From a virus: DNA of 35,510 nucleotides. Both the position numbers and the translations under genes were made by a program. Under the pieces are notes generated by a model. The model saw only the letters and a program-made list of their open reading frames with translations, was not told the origin of the DNA and did no database searches. The first letter of the stretch is position 1; every line of letters begins with the position of its first letter. Positions 7,511-16,625 of this stretch are shown one piece after another. Location: the IMG/VR virus record IMGVR_UViG_3300042377_000412, positions 1-35,510 of that record; one strand, given 5' to 3'.

Positions 7511-7891
7511 ATGACCGCCTACCGACCCAGCCGCCGGATCCGTACCCTCCAGCTCTGGAAGCGTCTATGGAGGGAGAACCCGGAGGGGATGGAGAAGACC
7601 CGGCTCAAGGCTACCGAGGCCGCTCAAAACACCTACCGCCAGAGGAACCAGAAGCTCGCCGCCTACGTCCAAGGCTGGCCGGACACCCTAACCAACCCGG
7701 AACTGAAGGACAGGTGTCTATTGCGCGCCGTAGAGTTTGGGTTCAAGCCGAGATCTATGAAGGTCAAACTCCGTCGCCTAGGCCTTATCGCCTATGACCC
7801 GGTACGGAAGATCTGGGTCAACCAGACGAAGCAAGACATGCAAATCGACACTTGCCTAAGAAAAGAAACGCCTCCCAATGGAGGTGCTTGA
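7511..7891 (+). CDS. Basic putative DNA-binding protein
   Basis: A 126-residue basic protein. Residues about 5-50 are rich in Arg and Lys, and the later part (LRAVEFGFKPRSMKVKLRRL, about 78-97) could be an HTH, followed by a wing-like GLIAYDPVRKIWV. ATG 7511 follows an A/C-rich leader (CTTACCACCCAAG); an alternative GTG at 7478 would start inside the structured element. Its stop overlaps the next start. It sits between element A and the late genes, so a regulator of the late arm is possible. Confidence 0.65.
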   Translation: MTAYRPSRRIRTLQLWKRLWRENPEGMEKTRLKATEAAQNTYRQRNQKLAAYVQGWPDTLTNPELKDRCLLRAVEFGFKPRSMKVKLRRLGLIAYDPVRKIWVNQTKQDMQIDTCLRKETPPNGGA

Positions 7892-8520
7892 CAACCGCAA
7901 GGTCAATTTCCAAGGAATACACCAGCTGGTGGCGTCGTCTCTCCGAGCAGGAGCGTAAGGCACTAGTCGCCTCTGGAGCTTTCCGGGCTGACGCACCGCA
8001 GGACGGGGAAGCTTTGGAAAGCAGATCTCGACTTAACGGCAACCACTTCGACTTCCAGCGCAACGAGCAGGAGTCCTTCAACCGGGTTGCCATGCGCCTA
8101 GGGTCTTTCGCCCTAGGCCGGGATCAAACCAACCCTACCGTCTCCGAGGTCGAGGCCAATGAGTCTGACGGCGCGCTCCAAGATCCTCGCCTTGCCGAGC
8201 TGGATCTCGCCTCACTACGCCTCAGGGCCACGCTTCACTTCCTGCTTGAAGGGCTGGACGAGTCTACTGACCCGGCCATGCGCCTACATGCCGACATCAT
8301 CCGCATCGTGGTAGGTGAAGGCAAGCCACCCAAGATGACCGTCCTAGCCAAGCGTCATAAGATGTCACGCGCCGCTGTGTCCCTGAGATGTCGTAAGCTC
8401 CTCCGGCGGCTAGGCCTTGAGCCGTCCCGGTTCATGCGCCCTGAGGACGAAGTGAACTCCATGCGGATCTCCTCGATCCTACGCCACGTCGATCGGCGCC
8501 ACACTAGCACCCCGGGGTAA
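7888..8520 (+). CDS. C-terminal HTH protein, candidate late regulator
   Basis: A protein of 210 residues from TTG 7888, or 222 from TTG 7852. I prefer 7888 because TTGA overlaps the upstream stop in the same way as the many ATGA junctions, and a GGAGG (7880-7884) lies just upstream; that GGAGG can pair with CCTCC at 7871-7875. Near the C-terminus MTVLAKRHKMSRAAVSLRCR and KLLRRLGL form a sigma-region-4-like HTH. The N-terminal part has no recognisable domain. Its position before the ParB/terminase genes fits a transcription factor for late genes. Confidence 0.65.
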   Translation: MTTARSISKEYTSWWRRLSEQERKALVASGAFRADAPQDGEALESRSRLNGNHFDFQRNEQESFNRVAMRLGSFALGRDQTNPTVSEVEANESDGALQDPRLAELDLASLRLRATLHFLLEGLDESTDPAMRLHADIIRIVVGEGKPPKMTVLAKRHKMSRAAVSLRCRKLLRRLGLEPSRFMRPEDEVNSMRISSILRHVDRRHTSTPG

Positions 8521-8535
8521 GAAATCTATTACCCC
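8514..8535 (+). other. Hairpin over a stop codon (weak terminator-like)
   Basis: GGGGTAA (8514-8520, containing the stop codon) pairs with TTACCCC (8529-8535) around an 8-base loop. No T-tract follows, so it is not a standard intrinsic terminator. The 102 bases from 8521 to the next gene hold only this arm, a C-rich stretch and an A/C/T leader. It may stabilise the 3' end of the upstream message. Confidence 0.4.
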
Positions 8536-8622
8536 CTACCCCCTGCTTCGTAGGTCTGTTCGCGTCCTCGGTAAAAACGCACAGTTTTAGTCAAAAAACC
8601 AAACTCTAAACCTTTTCCTGTC

Positions 8623-9495
8623 ATGATCTCCCACCACGAAGTCCTTTCGATCCCTGTCTGGGATCTGAAACCCTACGAAAACAATGCCCGGACTCATTCC
8701 CCGGAGCAAGTCGAACAGCTCACGAAAAGCATCAAGCAGTTCGGGTTTAACAACCCCATTCTAGTCCAAGACGATTTAACTGTCGTCGCTGGTCACGGTC
8801 GTCTGCTCGCGGCGAAGAAACTTGGCCTTGAAAGAGTCCCGGTGATCAAGCTCAAGCACCTCACCAAAGAACAGGTCAAGGCGTACGTCCTCGCGGACAA
8901 CAAGCTCGCCCTGAACGCCGGGTGGGATGCGGAGATCCTGAGGGACGAACTCCTTGGGATCCAAGAGTCCGGGGAGGTTGACATGGAAGCCATCGGCTTC
9001 AGCGACTCCGAGATGCTTTCCCTGATCTCGGGCGCGCAGACTTACGTCGATCCGGCTGTCGCGGCGAACACGCTTGGCCCTGCCGGACAGGTGGCGCCGG
9101 ACGAAGAGCGTCGTGACCGTCCTGAGTATTCCAAGAAGATTGACACCCCGGTGTATTCCCCGAAGGGAGACAAGCCGGACATCTCCACGCTCGTAGATCC
9201 TAACAAGACGACGGACTTGCTCCAGAAGATCGCCCTGTCCAATTGCACCCCGGACGAGAAGCACTTCCTGAACCTAGCGGCGCATCGTCACAACGTCTTC
9301 AACTACAACCTCATCGCGGAATATTACTGTCACGCCACCCCGGAGATGCAAGGCTTGATGGAGCAGTCCGCGCTGGTAGTCATCGATTTCGACAAGGCCA
9401 TCGAGAACGGCTACGTCGTCTTGTCTGAGCGACTCCAGAACATCTACTCCGAGTCGTACGAAGCCAACGAGGTCATCACCGATGATGAAGCATAA
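8623..9495 (+). CDS. ParB-like (ParB/sulfiredoxin-fold) domain protein
   Basis: A 290-residue protein with an N-terminal ParB domain at about residues 8-110: LKPYENNARTHS, GFNNPILVQ and VVAGHGRLLAAKKLG. In phages this fold is usually tied to DNA modification or acts as a nuclease or NTP-dependent clamp. The C-terminal half (about 175-290) is a different domain with conserved-looking His and aromatic residues (FLNLAAHRHNVFNYN, EYYCHATPEM); no methyltransferase domain is fused. The end overlaps the glycosyltransferase start by 14 bases, so the two are co-translated and probably work together, perhaps with ParB selecting the DNA target. Confidence 0.85.
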   Translation: MISHHEVLSIPVWDLKPYENNARTHSPEQVEQLTKSIKQFGFNNPILVQDDLTVVAGHGRLLAAKKLGLERVPVIKLKHLTKEQVKAYVLADNKLALNAGWDAEILRDELLGIQESGEVDMEAIGFSDSEMLSLISGAQTYVDPAVAANTLGPAGQVAPDEERRDRPEYSKKIDTPVYSPKGDKPDISTLVDPNKTTDLLQKIALSNCTPDEKHFLNLAAHRHNVFNYNLIAEYYCHATPEMQGLMEQSALVVIDFDKAIENGYVVLSERLQNIYSESYEANEVITDDEA

Positions 9496-10342
9496 GGACT
9501 TCGCCACCTTCATCCTTACGCATGGGCGCGCCGGACGAGTGGAGACTTTCCGCGTCCTCCGCAAGTGTGGCTACACCGGGAGGATCGTGCTGATCGTAGA
9601 CGACCAAGACAAACAGCTTGGCGATTACAAGGAAGAGTTCGGAGATCAGGTCTACGTCTTCAGCAAGCAGAAGGCCATCGAGATGACCGACGAATGCGAC
9701 AACTTCAACGATAGGCGCGCGGTAGTCTACGCCCGCAACATCTGTTGGGAGGTCGCCCGGGATCTCGGCATCAAATATTTCTTCATGCTGGATGACGACT
9801 ACAATGACTTCCGGCATAAGATGGATGACAAGAACCGCTTCATCGACCGAAGCTGGATGCGGAACATGGACGCCGTCCTCGACGCCATGCTCGACTATTA
9901 CATCAGCATCCCGGCCTTGACTATCGCGATGGCTCAGGGCGGAGACTTCGTCGGCGGCATGGACGGCACCTCTTGGCGCAAACCGAGACGCAAGGCGATG
10001 AACAGCTTCATCTGCTCTACCGACCGACAGTTCAAGTTCTTCGGCAGTACCAACGAAGACGTCAACGCATACGTCACCCTAGGATCCCGTGGGGATCTAT
10101 TCATGACGATCACGAAGGTGGCGCTCCAGCAGAAACAGACGCAACAGAACGCCGGAGGACTCACCGACATCTACAAGGCCTTCGGGACTTATGTGAAGTC
10201 ATTCTATTCGGTCATGTGCCACCCATCGTCGGTGAAGGTTTATTTTCTTCCCGGGAGCGTCGTAGATCGCATCCACCACCGCGTGACTTGGAAGCACACC
10301 GTCCCGGTCATCCTCTCGGAAGAATACAAGAAGCGTAGCTGA
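9482..10342 (+). CDS. Glycosyltransferase resembling TET-associated GT (TAGT), GT-A fold
   Basis: A 286-residue protein. The start has the look of a GT-A enzyme (FILTHGRAGRVETFRVL, then GYTGRIVLIVDDQDK), followed by DNFNDRRAVVYARN and the metal/nucleotide-sugar motif FMLDDDYNDF (about residues 101-110). This order matches my memory of the phage TET-associated glycosyltransferases that sugar-coat oxidised 5-methyl-pyrimidines in DNA. Here no TET/JBP dioxygenase or cytosine-C5 methyltransferase is seen, so the acceptor base, or even DNA as acceptor, is unproven; a protein or cell-surface glycan is the alternative. ATG 9482 or 9485 may be used. It sits between the ParB-like gene and the small terminase. 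Confidence 0.75.
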   Translation: MMKHKDFATFILTHGRAGRVETFRVLRKCGYTGRIVLIVDDQDKQLGDYKEEFGDQVYVFSKQKAIEMTDECDNFNDRRAVVYARNICWEVARDLGIKYFFMLDDDYNDFRHKMDDKNRFIDRSWMRNMDAVLDAMLDYYISIPALTIAMAQGGDFVGGMDGTSWRKPRRKAMNSFICSTDRQFKFFGSTNEDVNAYVTLGSRGDLFMTITKVALQQKQTQQNAGGLTDIYKAFGTYVKSFYSVMCHPSSVKVYFLPGSVVDRIHHRVTWKHTVPVILSEEYKKRS

Positions 10343-10938
10343 TGCCGATCAGCCAGAAGACATTGGTGGAACGCTGGGAGCTTTCCCCGGGCCGGATCTC
10401 CCAGCTTGTGGCTGAAGGGATGCCTCTGGACAGCGTGGAGGAGGCGGAGAAGTGGCGCGCCAATCGGCATCTCTCGACCGGGATCCCGCCTTCAGACTAC
10501 AAGCTGGAAGCGACCCCTCCGCCGGAACAGCCAGAGGAGACCGAGGAGAAGGAAGCCAAGACCGTCCTCGAAACATTCGACTCGATCATAGAGCGCCAGC
10601 GGATCCTCGTCCAGATCTCCCGCAACCAATACATCAAAGCGGTCAAGTCCGGGTCACCGCAACAGTCCCGGCTGTATGCTTCTTACGACAAGACGGTCAA
10701 CACCCTGACGAAGCTCAAGGCCGAGGCGGATCGCCTTGCGCTGATGAACCGGGAATACATCCGGGCCAACGACGCTACGGAGGCGATGCGTAAGCTCGCC
10801 GGGGACTTCGTCAACCGTCTGGACAAGCTCGCCCTCGATGTCGCCGAAGCATGCAACCCGGACAACCCGGCGAAGGCGGTAAAGGTTCTGGAAGCTTGGG
10901 CTTTGCGAGTCCGCGCGGATCTCTCCAAGGATGAATAA
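10342..10938 (+). CDS. terS: Terminase small subunit (Nu1-like)
   Basis: A 198-residue protein directly before the large terminase. The N-terminus holds a winged-HTH of the MerR/Nu1 type (QKTLVERWELSPGRISQLV, about residues 5-23), then an acidic Pro/Glu linker (about 55-75) and a long helical region for oligomerisation. It would recognise the packaging site and load TerL. The ATG overlaps the glycosyltransferase stop (TGATG), and the gene overlaps terL by 8 bases. It is close to lambda gpNu1 in length (181). Confidence 0.8.
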   Translation: MPISQKTLVERWELSPGRISQLVAEGMPLDSVEEAEKWRANRHLSTGIPPSDYKLEATPPPEQPEETEEKEAKTVLETFDSIIERQRILVQISRNQYIKAVKSGSPQQSRLYASYDKTVNTLTKLKAEADRLALMNREYIRANDATEAMRKLAGDFVNRLDKLALDVAEACNPDNPAKAVKVLEAWALRVRADLSKDE

Positions 10939-12751
10939 GGACGAGCTGGTCAAGATCGGGCGTGGAGTCCTTCGTCCGGCATACTCCGGCGACCCGGTGG
11001 AGTGGCTGGAGGCGAACGTCCTAGCCATCCCTGACTCTCCGATGCCCGGGCCGTTCCGGGCGGAGCGTACGCCTTGGATCGCGGAGGCCTTACGCATCGC
11101 CGCAGATCCCGAGACGAGATTGATGACCGTCCTCGCGAGCATCCAATCCGGCAAGTCATTGCTGGCGCGCCTGTTCTCCTGCTACATCATCGCCAATCAA
11201 CCCGGGCCGACCATGATCCTTCAGGCTACGGATGCCGAGGCCAAGGACTTTTCCATCCGCTATCTCCGCCCGGTCTGGAACAACTGTCCGCCCGTTAAGG
11301 CCAAGTTCAAGAACGACGACATGGAAAGGTCGACGACTTCGGACTTCGACCGCATGACGATCTACTGTCGCGGCATCCATAACGAAACCAACCTTCAGCG
11401 ACTTTCCCTGCGTTACGTCATCGCGGACGAGTGCTGGATGGCGCCGCAAGGCCACCTTGCCGAAGCGAGCGCGCGAGTGACTGCGTTCGGTTGGATGGGC
11501 AAGAGGATAATGATGTCGCAGGGAGGACAGGACGGGCAAGAGTTTCACCAGCTACACGAACAAACGGACATGCGGGAGTGGAACATGTGCTGTCCGTCCT
11601 GCGGTCATCTTCAGCCTTGGTCTTGGGGTCAGGTCAAGTTCCCGGACGACGCCAAGGTCAACGACGAGTGGGATCTCATCCGGGTTTCACAAGGGACGAC
11701 CTTTGAGTGCGTGTCATGCAAGGCGCGCCTGCCGGACACCAACGCGACCCGGCTGGAGGCCAATGCTAAGGGCAAGTTCATCTCCACCAAAGCTTCCAGC
11801 AACGCCAGCTACGTCGGACTCCATTGGAACAGCGTGGCGACGATGAGCTGGGGTGAGCTTGGCGTGATGATGATCAAGGCCAAGGAAGCCATCGAGGAGT
11901 ACGGAGACGAAGAGCCGTTGAGGATCTTCATCCAGAAGCGTCTGGCGGAAAAGTTCGAAGAACAGCCGGACGAGATTAAGACCGAGGCCAAGCCCGGGGA
12001 CTTCGCTATGTCGGAAGATTGGGAGCATGAGGGAGGGTTCGTCAAGGGTCGCCCTACCGCCTACAATCACATCACCCCGGAACAGCGCGCCGAGCCGGAC
12101 TTCGTCCGTATGAGGTTCATGGGCGTGGACGTCCAGAAGCGTGGGTTTTATTGGGTCATCCGGGGATGGTCTGGCGACGGAAGATCCCGGCTGGTCGATT
12201 GCGGTTATTGCTTCAGCTGGTCACAGCTGGCTGACGCGCATAAGAAGTATGGAGTCCACCCGGCAAATGTGTTCATCGACTCTGGCTATCAGCCGGACGA
12301 GGTGCTGGCGGCTTGTGCGTCTAACGGGTGGGTGGCGACCCGAGGTGACCAGCGCAACGAGTTCGCTTGGCGCGTGAAGACCCCGGCGGGACTCAAGACA
12401 GAGCTTCGCCCATACTCCGCCCCGGTCGTCGAGGCGGTAGGGAACAAGAGGGTCAAGCGGTTCTACTTCTCCAATCTCCGCCTGAAGGACGTCCTCGCCG
12501 CGCTCATCAAGCGAGGCAAGCACATGATCCCCAAGGACGTCTCCGACGAATACAAGGATCAGATGAAGTCCGAGAAGCGAACCATCGGCACCAATGGCAA
12601 GCCTTTCTGGGAAGCCATCGCCAAGGACAACCACTTCTGGGATTGCGAGGTCATCCTGATCCTCCCGGCCTTGGCTTGGAAGCTTACGGGACGGGTGGAT
12701 GACGTTATCTCCGAGAAGCCACCCGGGGAAGATCTCCCGGTCGAGTCTTGA
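10931..12751 (+). CDS. terL: Terminase large subunit, lambda GpA family
   Basis: A 606-residue packaging motor and nuclease. The ATPase part has Walker A ASIQSGKS (69-76) and Walker B YVIADE (162-167). Two CxxC pairs (C221/C224 and C260/C263) form a zinc-ribbon-like insert typical of the GpA family. The nuclease half starts near RMRFMGVDVQKRG (D400), continues with NVFIDSGYQPDEV, and ends with KDNHFWDCE, a GpA hallmark. Lambda gpA has 641 residues. GpA enzymes cut at cos sites, so cos-type packaging is expected; I could not locate cos itself. Confidence 0.92.
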   Translation: MNKDELVKIGRGVLRPAYSGDPVEWLEANVLAIPDSPMPGPFRAERTPWIAEALRIAADPETRLMTVLASIQSGKSLLARLFSCYIIANQPGPTMILQATDAEAKDFSIRYLRPVWNNCPPVKAKFKNDDMERSTTSDFDRMTIYCRGIHNETNLQRLSLRYVIADECWMAPQGHLAEASARVTAFGWMGKRIMMSQGGQDGQEFHQLHEQTDMREWNMCCPSCGHLQPWSWGQVKFPDDAKVNDEWDLIRVSQGTTFECVSCKARLPDTNATRLEANAKGKFISTKASSNASYVGLHWNSVATMSWGELGVMMIKAKEAIEEYGDEEPLRIFIQKRLAEKFEEQPDEIKTEAKPGDFAMSEDWEHEGGFVKGRPTAYNHITPEQRAEPDFVRMRFMGVDVQKRGFYWVIRGWSGDGRSRLVDCGYCFSWSQLADAHKKYGVHPANVFIDSGYQPDEVLAACASNGWVATRGDQRNEFAWRVKTPAGLKTELRPYSAPVVEAVGNKRVKRFYFSNLRLKDVLAALIKRGKHMIPKDVSDEYKDQMKSEKRTIGTNGKPFWEAIAKDNHFWDCEVILILPALAWKLTGRVDDVISEKPPGEDLPVES

Positions 12752-12756
12752 CATCT

Positions 12757-12772
12757 CCCGGCGCGCGCCGAG
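12757..12772 (+). other. GC-rich palindrome after terL
   Basis: A 12-base perfect palindrome, CGGCGCGCGCCG (12759-12770), lies just after the terL stop. A second hairpin, CCCGTCCC (12821-12828) / GGGACGGG (12847-12854), follows in the 130-base gap before the gpW-like gene. Neither is followed by a T-run. They may be mRNA processing or stability structures. Confidence 0.4.
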
Positions 12773-12801
12773 ACTAACCAAGCACCCTGTTAGCTCCGGG
12801 C

Positions 12802-12963
12802 ATGGACTTTCTGGGCGGCACCCGTCCCCTCTGCAATCTTTGTCATGGGACGGGCCATCTCTTTGACTGCCGCGTAGGGTCATGGCTCAGGCAACCGGGT
12901 GCTTCCTCATTCTCTCGCAAGCTCGCATCGAAGCTATTGCGGACAAAGCGTCCACGCTTTTGA
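12802..12963 (+). CDS. Possible 53-residue zinc-finger-like small protein
   Basis: An ATG at 12802 opens a 53-codon frame that contains CNLCHGTGHLFDC (residues 11-23), a CxxCxGxG motif as in DnaJ-type zinc fingers, followed by a basic tail (KLLRTKRPRF). It overlaps the start of the gpW-like gene in another frame. The frame runs through the 25-base repeat at 12862, which complicates any coding argument. It may be a real small gene or chance; confidence is low. Confidence 0.3.
   Translation: MDFLGGTRPLCNLCHGTGHLFDCRVGSWLRQPGASSFSRKLASKLLRTKRPRF
12862..12886 (+). repeat. Late-junction motif copy 1 (TTGACTsCsGCGTAG)
   Basis: This 25-base sequence runs through TTTGACTGCCGCGTAGGGTC into the ATG of the gpW-like gene. 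It is identical, including the start codon and the next two bases, to 25045-25069. Related copies are at 16100, 18190 and 19887. All five lie just before late genes that are not coupled by overlap to the gene upstream. Confidence 0.75.
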
Positions 12964-13148
12964 TGGAAGGCAAGACGATGATGACCTACACGGACTCAGG
13001 CACTTCCGTCAGCAAGTCCTTCCCGATGGACATCCAGACCACGCTGATCGAGTGTCGCTACGCCCTCCAGATTAAGGATCCCGCTCAGTACGGATCTATC
13101 GACCGAGTGCGTGTTTACAATGGACTCTGGAACTTCCGAGGCCTTTAA
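12882..13148 (+). CDS. gpW-like head-tail joining protein
   Basis: An 88-residue protein lying between terL and the portal gene, exactly where lambda has gpW (68 residues). The first part is helical (residues about 10-35, ARIEAIADKASTLLMEG) and is followed by a beta-like MMTYTDSGTSVSKSFPM, the helix-strand layout of the gpW fold. The C-terminal half (ECRYALQIKDPAQYG and on) is an extension. It would plug the connector after packaging. The start follows repeat copy 1. Confidence 0.65.
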   Translation: MAQATGCFLILSQARIEAIADKASTLLMEGKTMMTYTDSGTSVSKSFPMDIQTTLIECRYALQIKDPAQYGSIDRVRVYNGLWNFRGL

Positions 13149-13154
13149 TCTGTC

Positions 13155-14730
13155 ATGCCAAAAGATCTAACCAAGAAGCAAATCGAGAAAGCCATCCGGG
13201 ACGTCAAGGCCTACGCCAAGCGTAAAGGCCTGAAGGCGCGCGCCGATGGTTTCGGCGGTGGTGGTTCCGGGATCTTCTCTCAGTTCGAGGGTGCTAAATA
13301 TTCCAACAAGCGCCAATGGGTGAACACGCCTTGGCCGGCAGACCAGAAGAAGGTGATGACGGTTTTCGACCGTCAGGAGCTTACGCGCAAGATGCGCTGG
13401 CTGTCGGTCAACTCCGGCCTGATCCGGCAGATGATTTCGGACAATGTGGTCTACGCCATCGGAGACGGCATCCGAGGACAGGCCGCGACCAAGGACGAAA
13501 CTTGGAACGAGGCGGCAGAATATTACTTCAACGATTGGGCTAACAAGCCATGTGACATCACCGGGAGGTTCAACCTCTGGGAGTGCCAGCAGATCGCATG
13601 TCGCAAGGTCGATGTGGATGGCGAGATGTTCATCCTCAAGACTTATTCCACGGACGGGGTCGCTAAGATCCAGATGATCGAGTCCCACAGGGTCGGCACT
13701 TCTACCGCCGCCATGGGCGCGCCGGAAGGGATGTACGACGGCATCATGTTCAACAAGTACGGCGCTGTCGTTGGTTACAATGTCATTCGCTCTGACGGTT
13801 CGACCCGGCTCATCCCGTCGAACTCGATCATGCACCTGCACCACCCGGAGAACGTCTCAGGCGCGCGCGCCTATTCTCCGATGCAACACAGCATCAACAA
13901 CCTGATCGACATCCTCGAGATCCTGTCCATGGAGAAGCTGGCGGTGAAGACCGCCTCGGACATCACCCGGACTATCACTCGCGAAAACCCTCAGTTCGAC
14001 GGCACGACCGCCGACTTTGAGGCCTTCGGCATGCGTCCGCAGGATTACCCCAACGGAGTCTACGACAACCCGGAACAGGTCGGTTCCTTCATCGGCGGCA
14101 AGATCCTCTCCCTCGCCCCGGGCGAGAAGCTGGAAAGCTTCCAGAGCCAGCGCCCTAACGCCACCTTCACCGGGTTCATCGAGCATCTTCAGAAGGACTC
14201 TGCCGCCGGAGTCCTCCCGTATCAGTTCACCGCCGACCCTAACGGCATCGGTGGCGCCGCGATCCGGCTGGTAGTCTCCAAGGCCGAGCGACTTTTCGGT
14301 GCGCGCCAGCACATGTTCATGACTCGCTTCCTCACCCCGCTGTGGGGGTATGTCATCGGCAACGCCATCTCCCGGGGTGACCTCCCTCCCAACGACGAGT
14401 GGAACAAGGTCAATTGGGTCACTCCTCGCCGGGTCACGGTTGACGCCGGACGGGAGGCCTCCGCCAACCAGAAGGACATCGCCATGGGACTCAAGACTCT
14501 CTCCGACCACTTCGCGGAGCAGGGTATGGATCCTCGCGAAGAGATCCGGCGCCGAGCTTCCGACGCGAAGCTTCTCAAGGAAACCGCCGCCGAGTTCGGC
14601 ATCCCGGTGTCCATGCTCTACCAACCTTCAAACAATCCGGGAGACATCGACCAGACTATGGGCGACAATCCTTCCCCGGAAACCAAGAAAACATTCACCC
14701 CATTCCCCGAAGAACAGCCTACCGAATCCA

Positions 14731-14738
<8 letters not shown>
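13155..14738 (+). CDS. Portal protein, lambda gpB family
   Basis: A 527-residue protein placed between gpW-like and S49 protease genes. Visible signs of the lambda-type portal are LTRKMRWLSVNSGLIRQMI with a following VVYAIGDGIRG (about residues 75-108), a conserved DVDGEMF (about 155-161) and the wing/stem helices later on. The C-terminus is Pro/Glu-rich. It forms the 12-mer vertex ring through which DNA is pumped. ATG 13155 is seven bases after the previous stop, and the end overlaps the protease gene by 8 bases. Confidence 0.88.
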
Positions 14739-16099
<1,361 letters not shown>

Positions 16100-16104
<5 letters not shown>

Positions 16105-16120
16105 CTCCCGCGTAGACTCA
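16100..16120 (+). repeat. Late-junction motif copy 2
   Basis: CTTGACTCCCGCGTAGACTC spans the stop of the protease gene (TGA 16102-16104) and lies 13 bases before the ATG at 16133. It shares TTGACTcCcGCGTAG with the other four copies, and GACTC appears twice, 8 bases apart. Confidence 0.65.
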
Positions 16121-16132
16121 ATCAAACGACCG

Positions 16133-16594
16133 ATGACCCTCGAAGAAACCCTCAAGGCGCTGAAGTCCGCCTTCACTTCCAAGTCCGGCGAGGCCGAGGC
16201 TATGGCGAAAGAGAACACTGAGCTGAAGGCCAAGGTCGCCGAGCTGTCGTCCGAGAAGGCCTCCGCCTCCAAGGATCTCAAGCTCGTCGCCCGGATGACC
16301 TCTGAGCGCGACAGCGCGCTCGCCAAGGTAGTCGAACTGACCAAGGCGCTTGCCGCATCCGAAGCCGTCAAGAAGGAAGCCGTCGCTCAGATCGACTCTG
16401 TCGGCAAGAAGTCCGCCGCCATCGCCGCCTCCGTAGGCGTCGTCCCGGTTGAGATCTCCGCCGCTGACTCCGCCACCGCGAAGTCCCCGGAGGAAGTCTG
16501 GAGCGAATATCTCGCGATCACCAACCCTTCCGAAAAGCTGGCGTTCTACAACAAGAACCGCCCCAGCATCGTCGCCCATCTGGGCATCAAGTAA
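16133..16594 (+). CDS. Coiled-coil scaffold or capsid assembly protein
   Basis: A 153-residue protein. Residues about 20-95 form a long Lys/Glu/Ala-rich coiled coil (ENTELKAKVAELSSEKAS and similar). The C-terminal part carries SPEEVWSEYLAITNPSEKL and ends near NRPSIVAHLGIK, a small helical domain that may dock on the capsid protein. The place between the protease and the major capsid gene fits a scaffold; a decoration protein like lambda gpD is less likely because there is no beta-rich core. ATG 16133 is preferred over an upstream TTG inside the repeat. Confidence 0.7.
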   Translation: MTLEETLKALKSAFTSKSGEAEAMAKENTELKAKVAELSSEKASASKDLKLVARMTSERDSALAKVVELTKALAASEAVKKEAVAQIDSVGKKSAAIAASVGVVPVEISAADSATAKSPEEVWSEYLAITNPSEKLAFYNKNRPSIVAHLGIK

Positions 16595-16625
16595 TTTCAA
16601 CCCACCCCTCACTCACTAAATAATC

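Noticed and set aside
9482-10342. Calling the glycosyltransferase a proven DNA glucosyltransferase
   Set aside because: No enzyme that makes a hydroxylated base is seen; the acceptor remains open.
12811-12822. CTGGGCGGCACC as a lambda-like cosN site
   Set aside because: Only a partial word match and it lies after, not before, the terminase genes.
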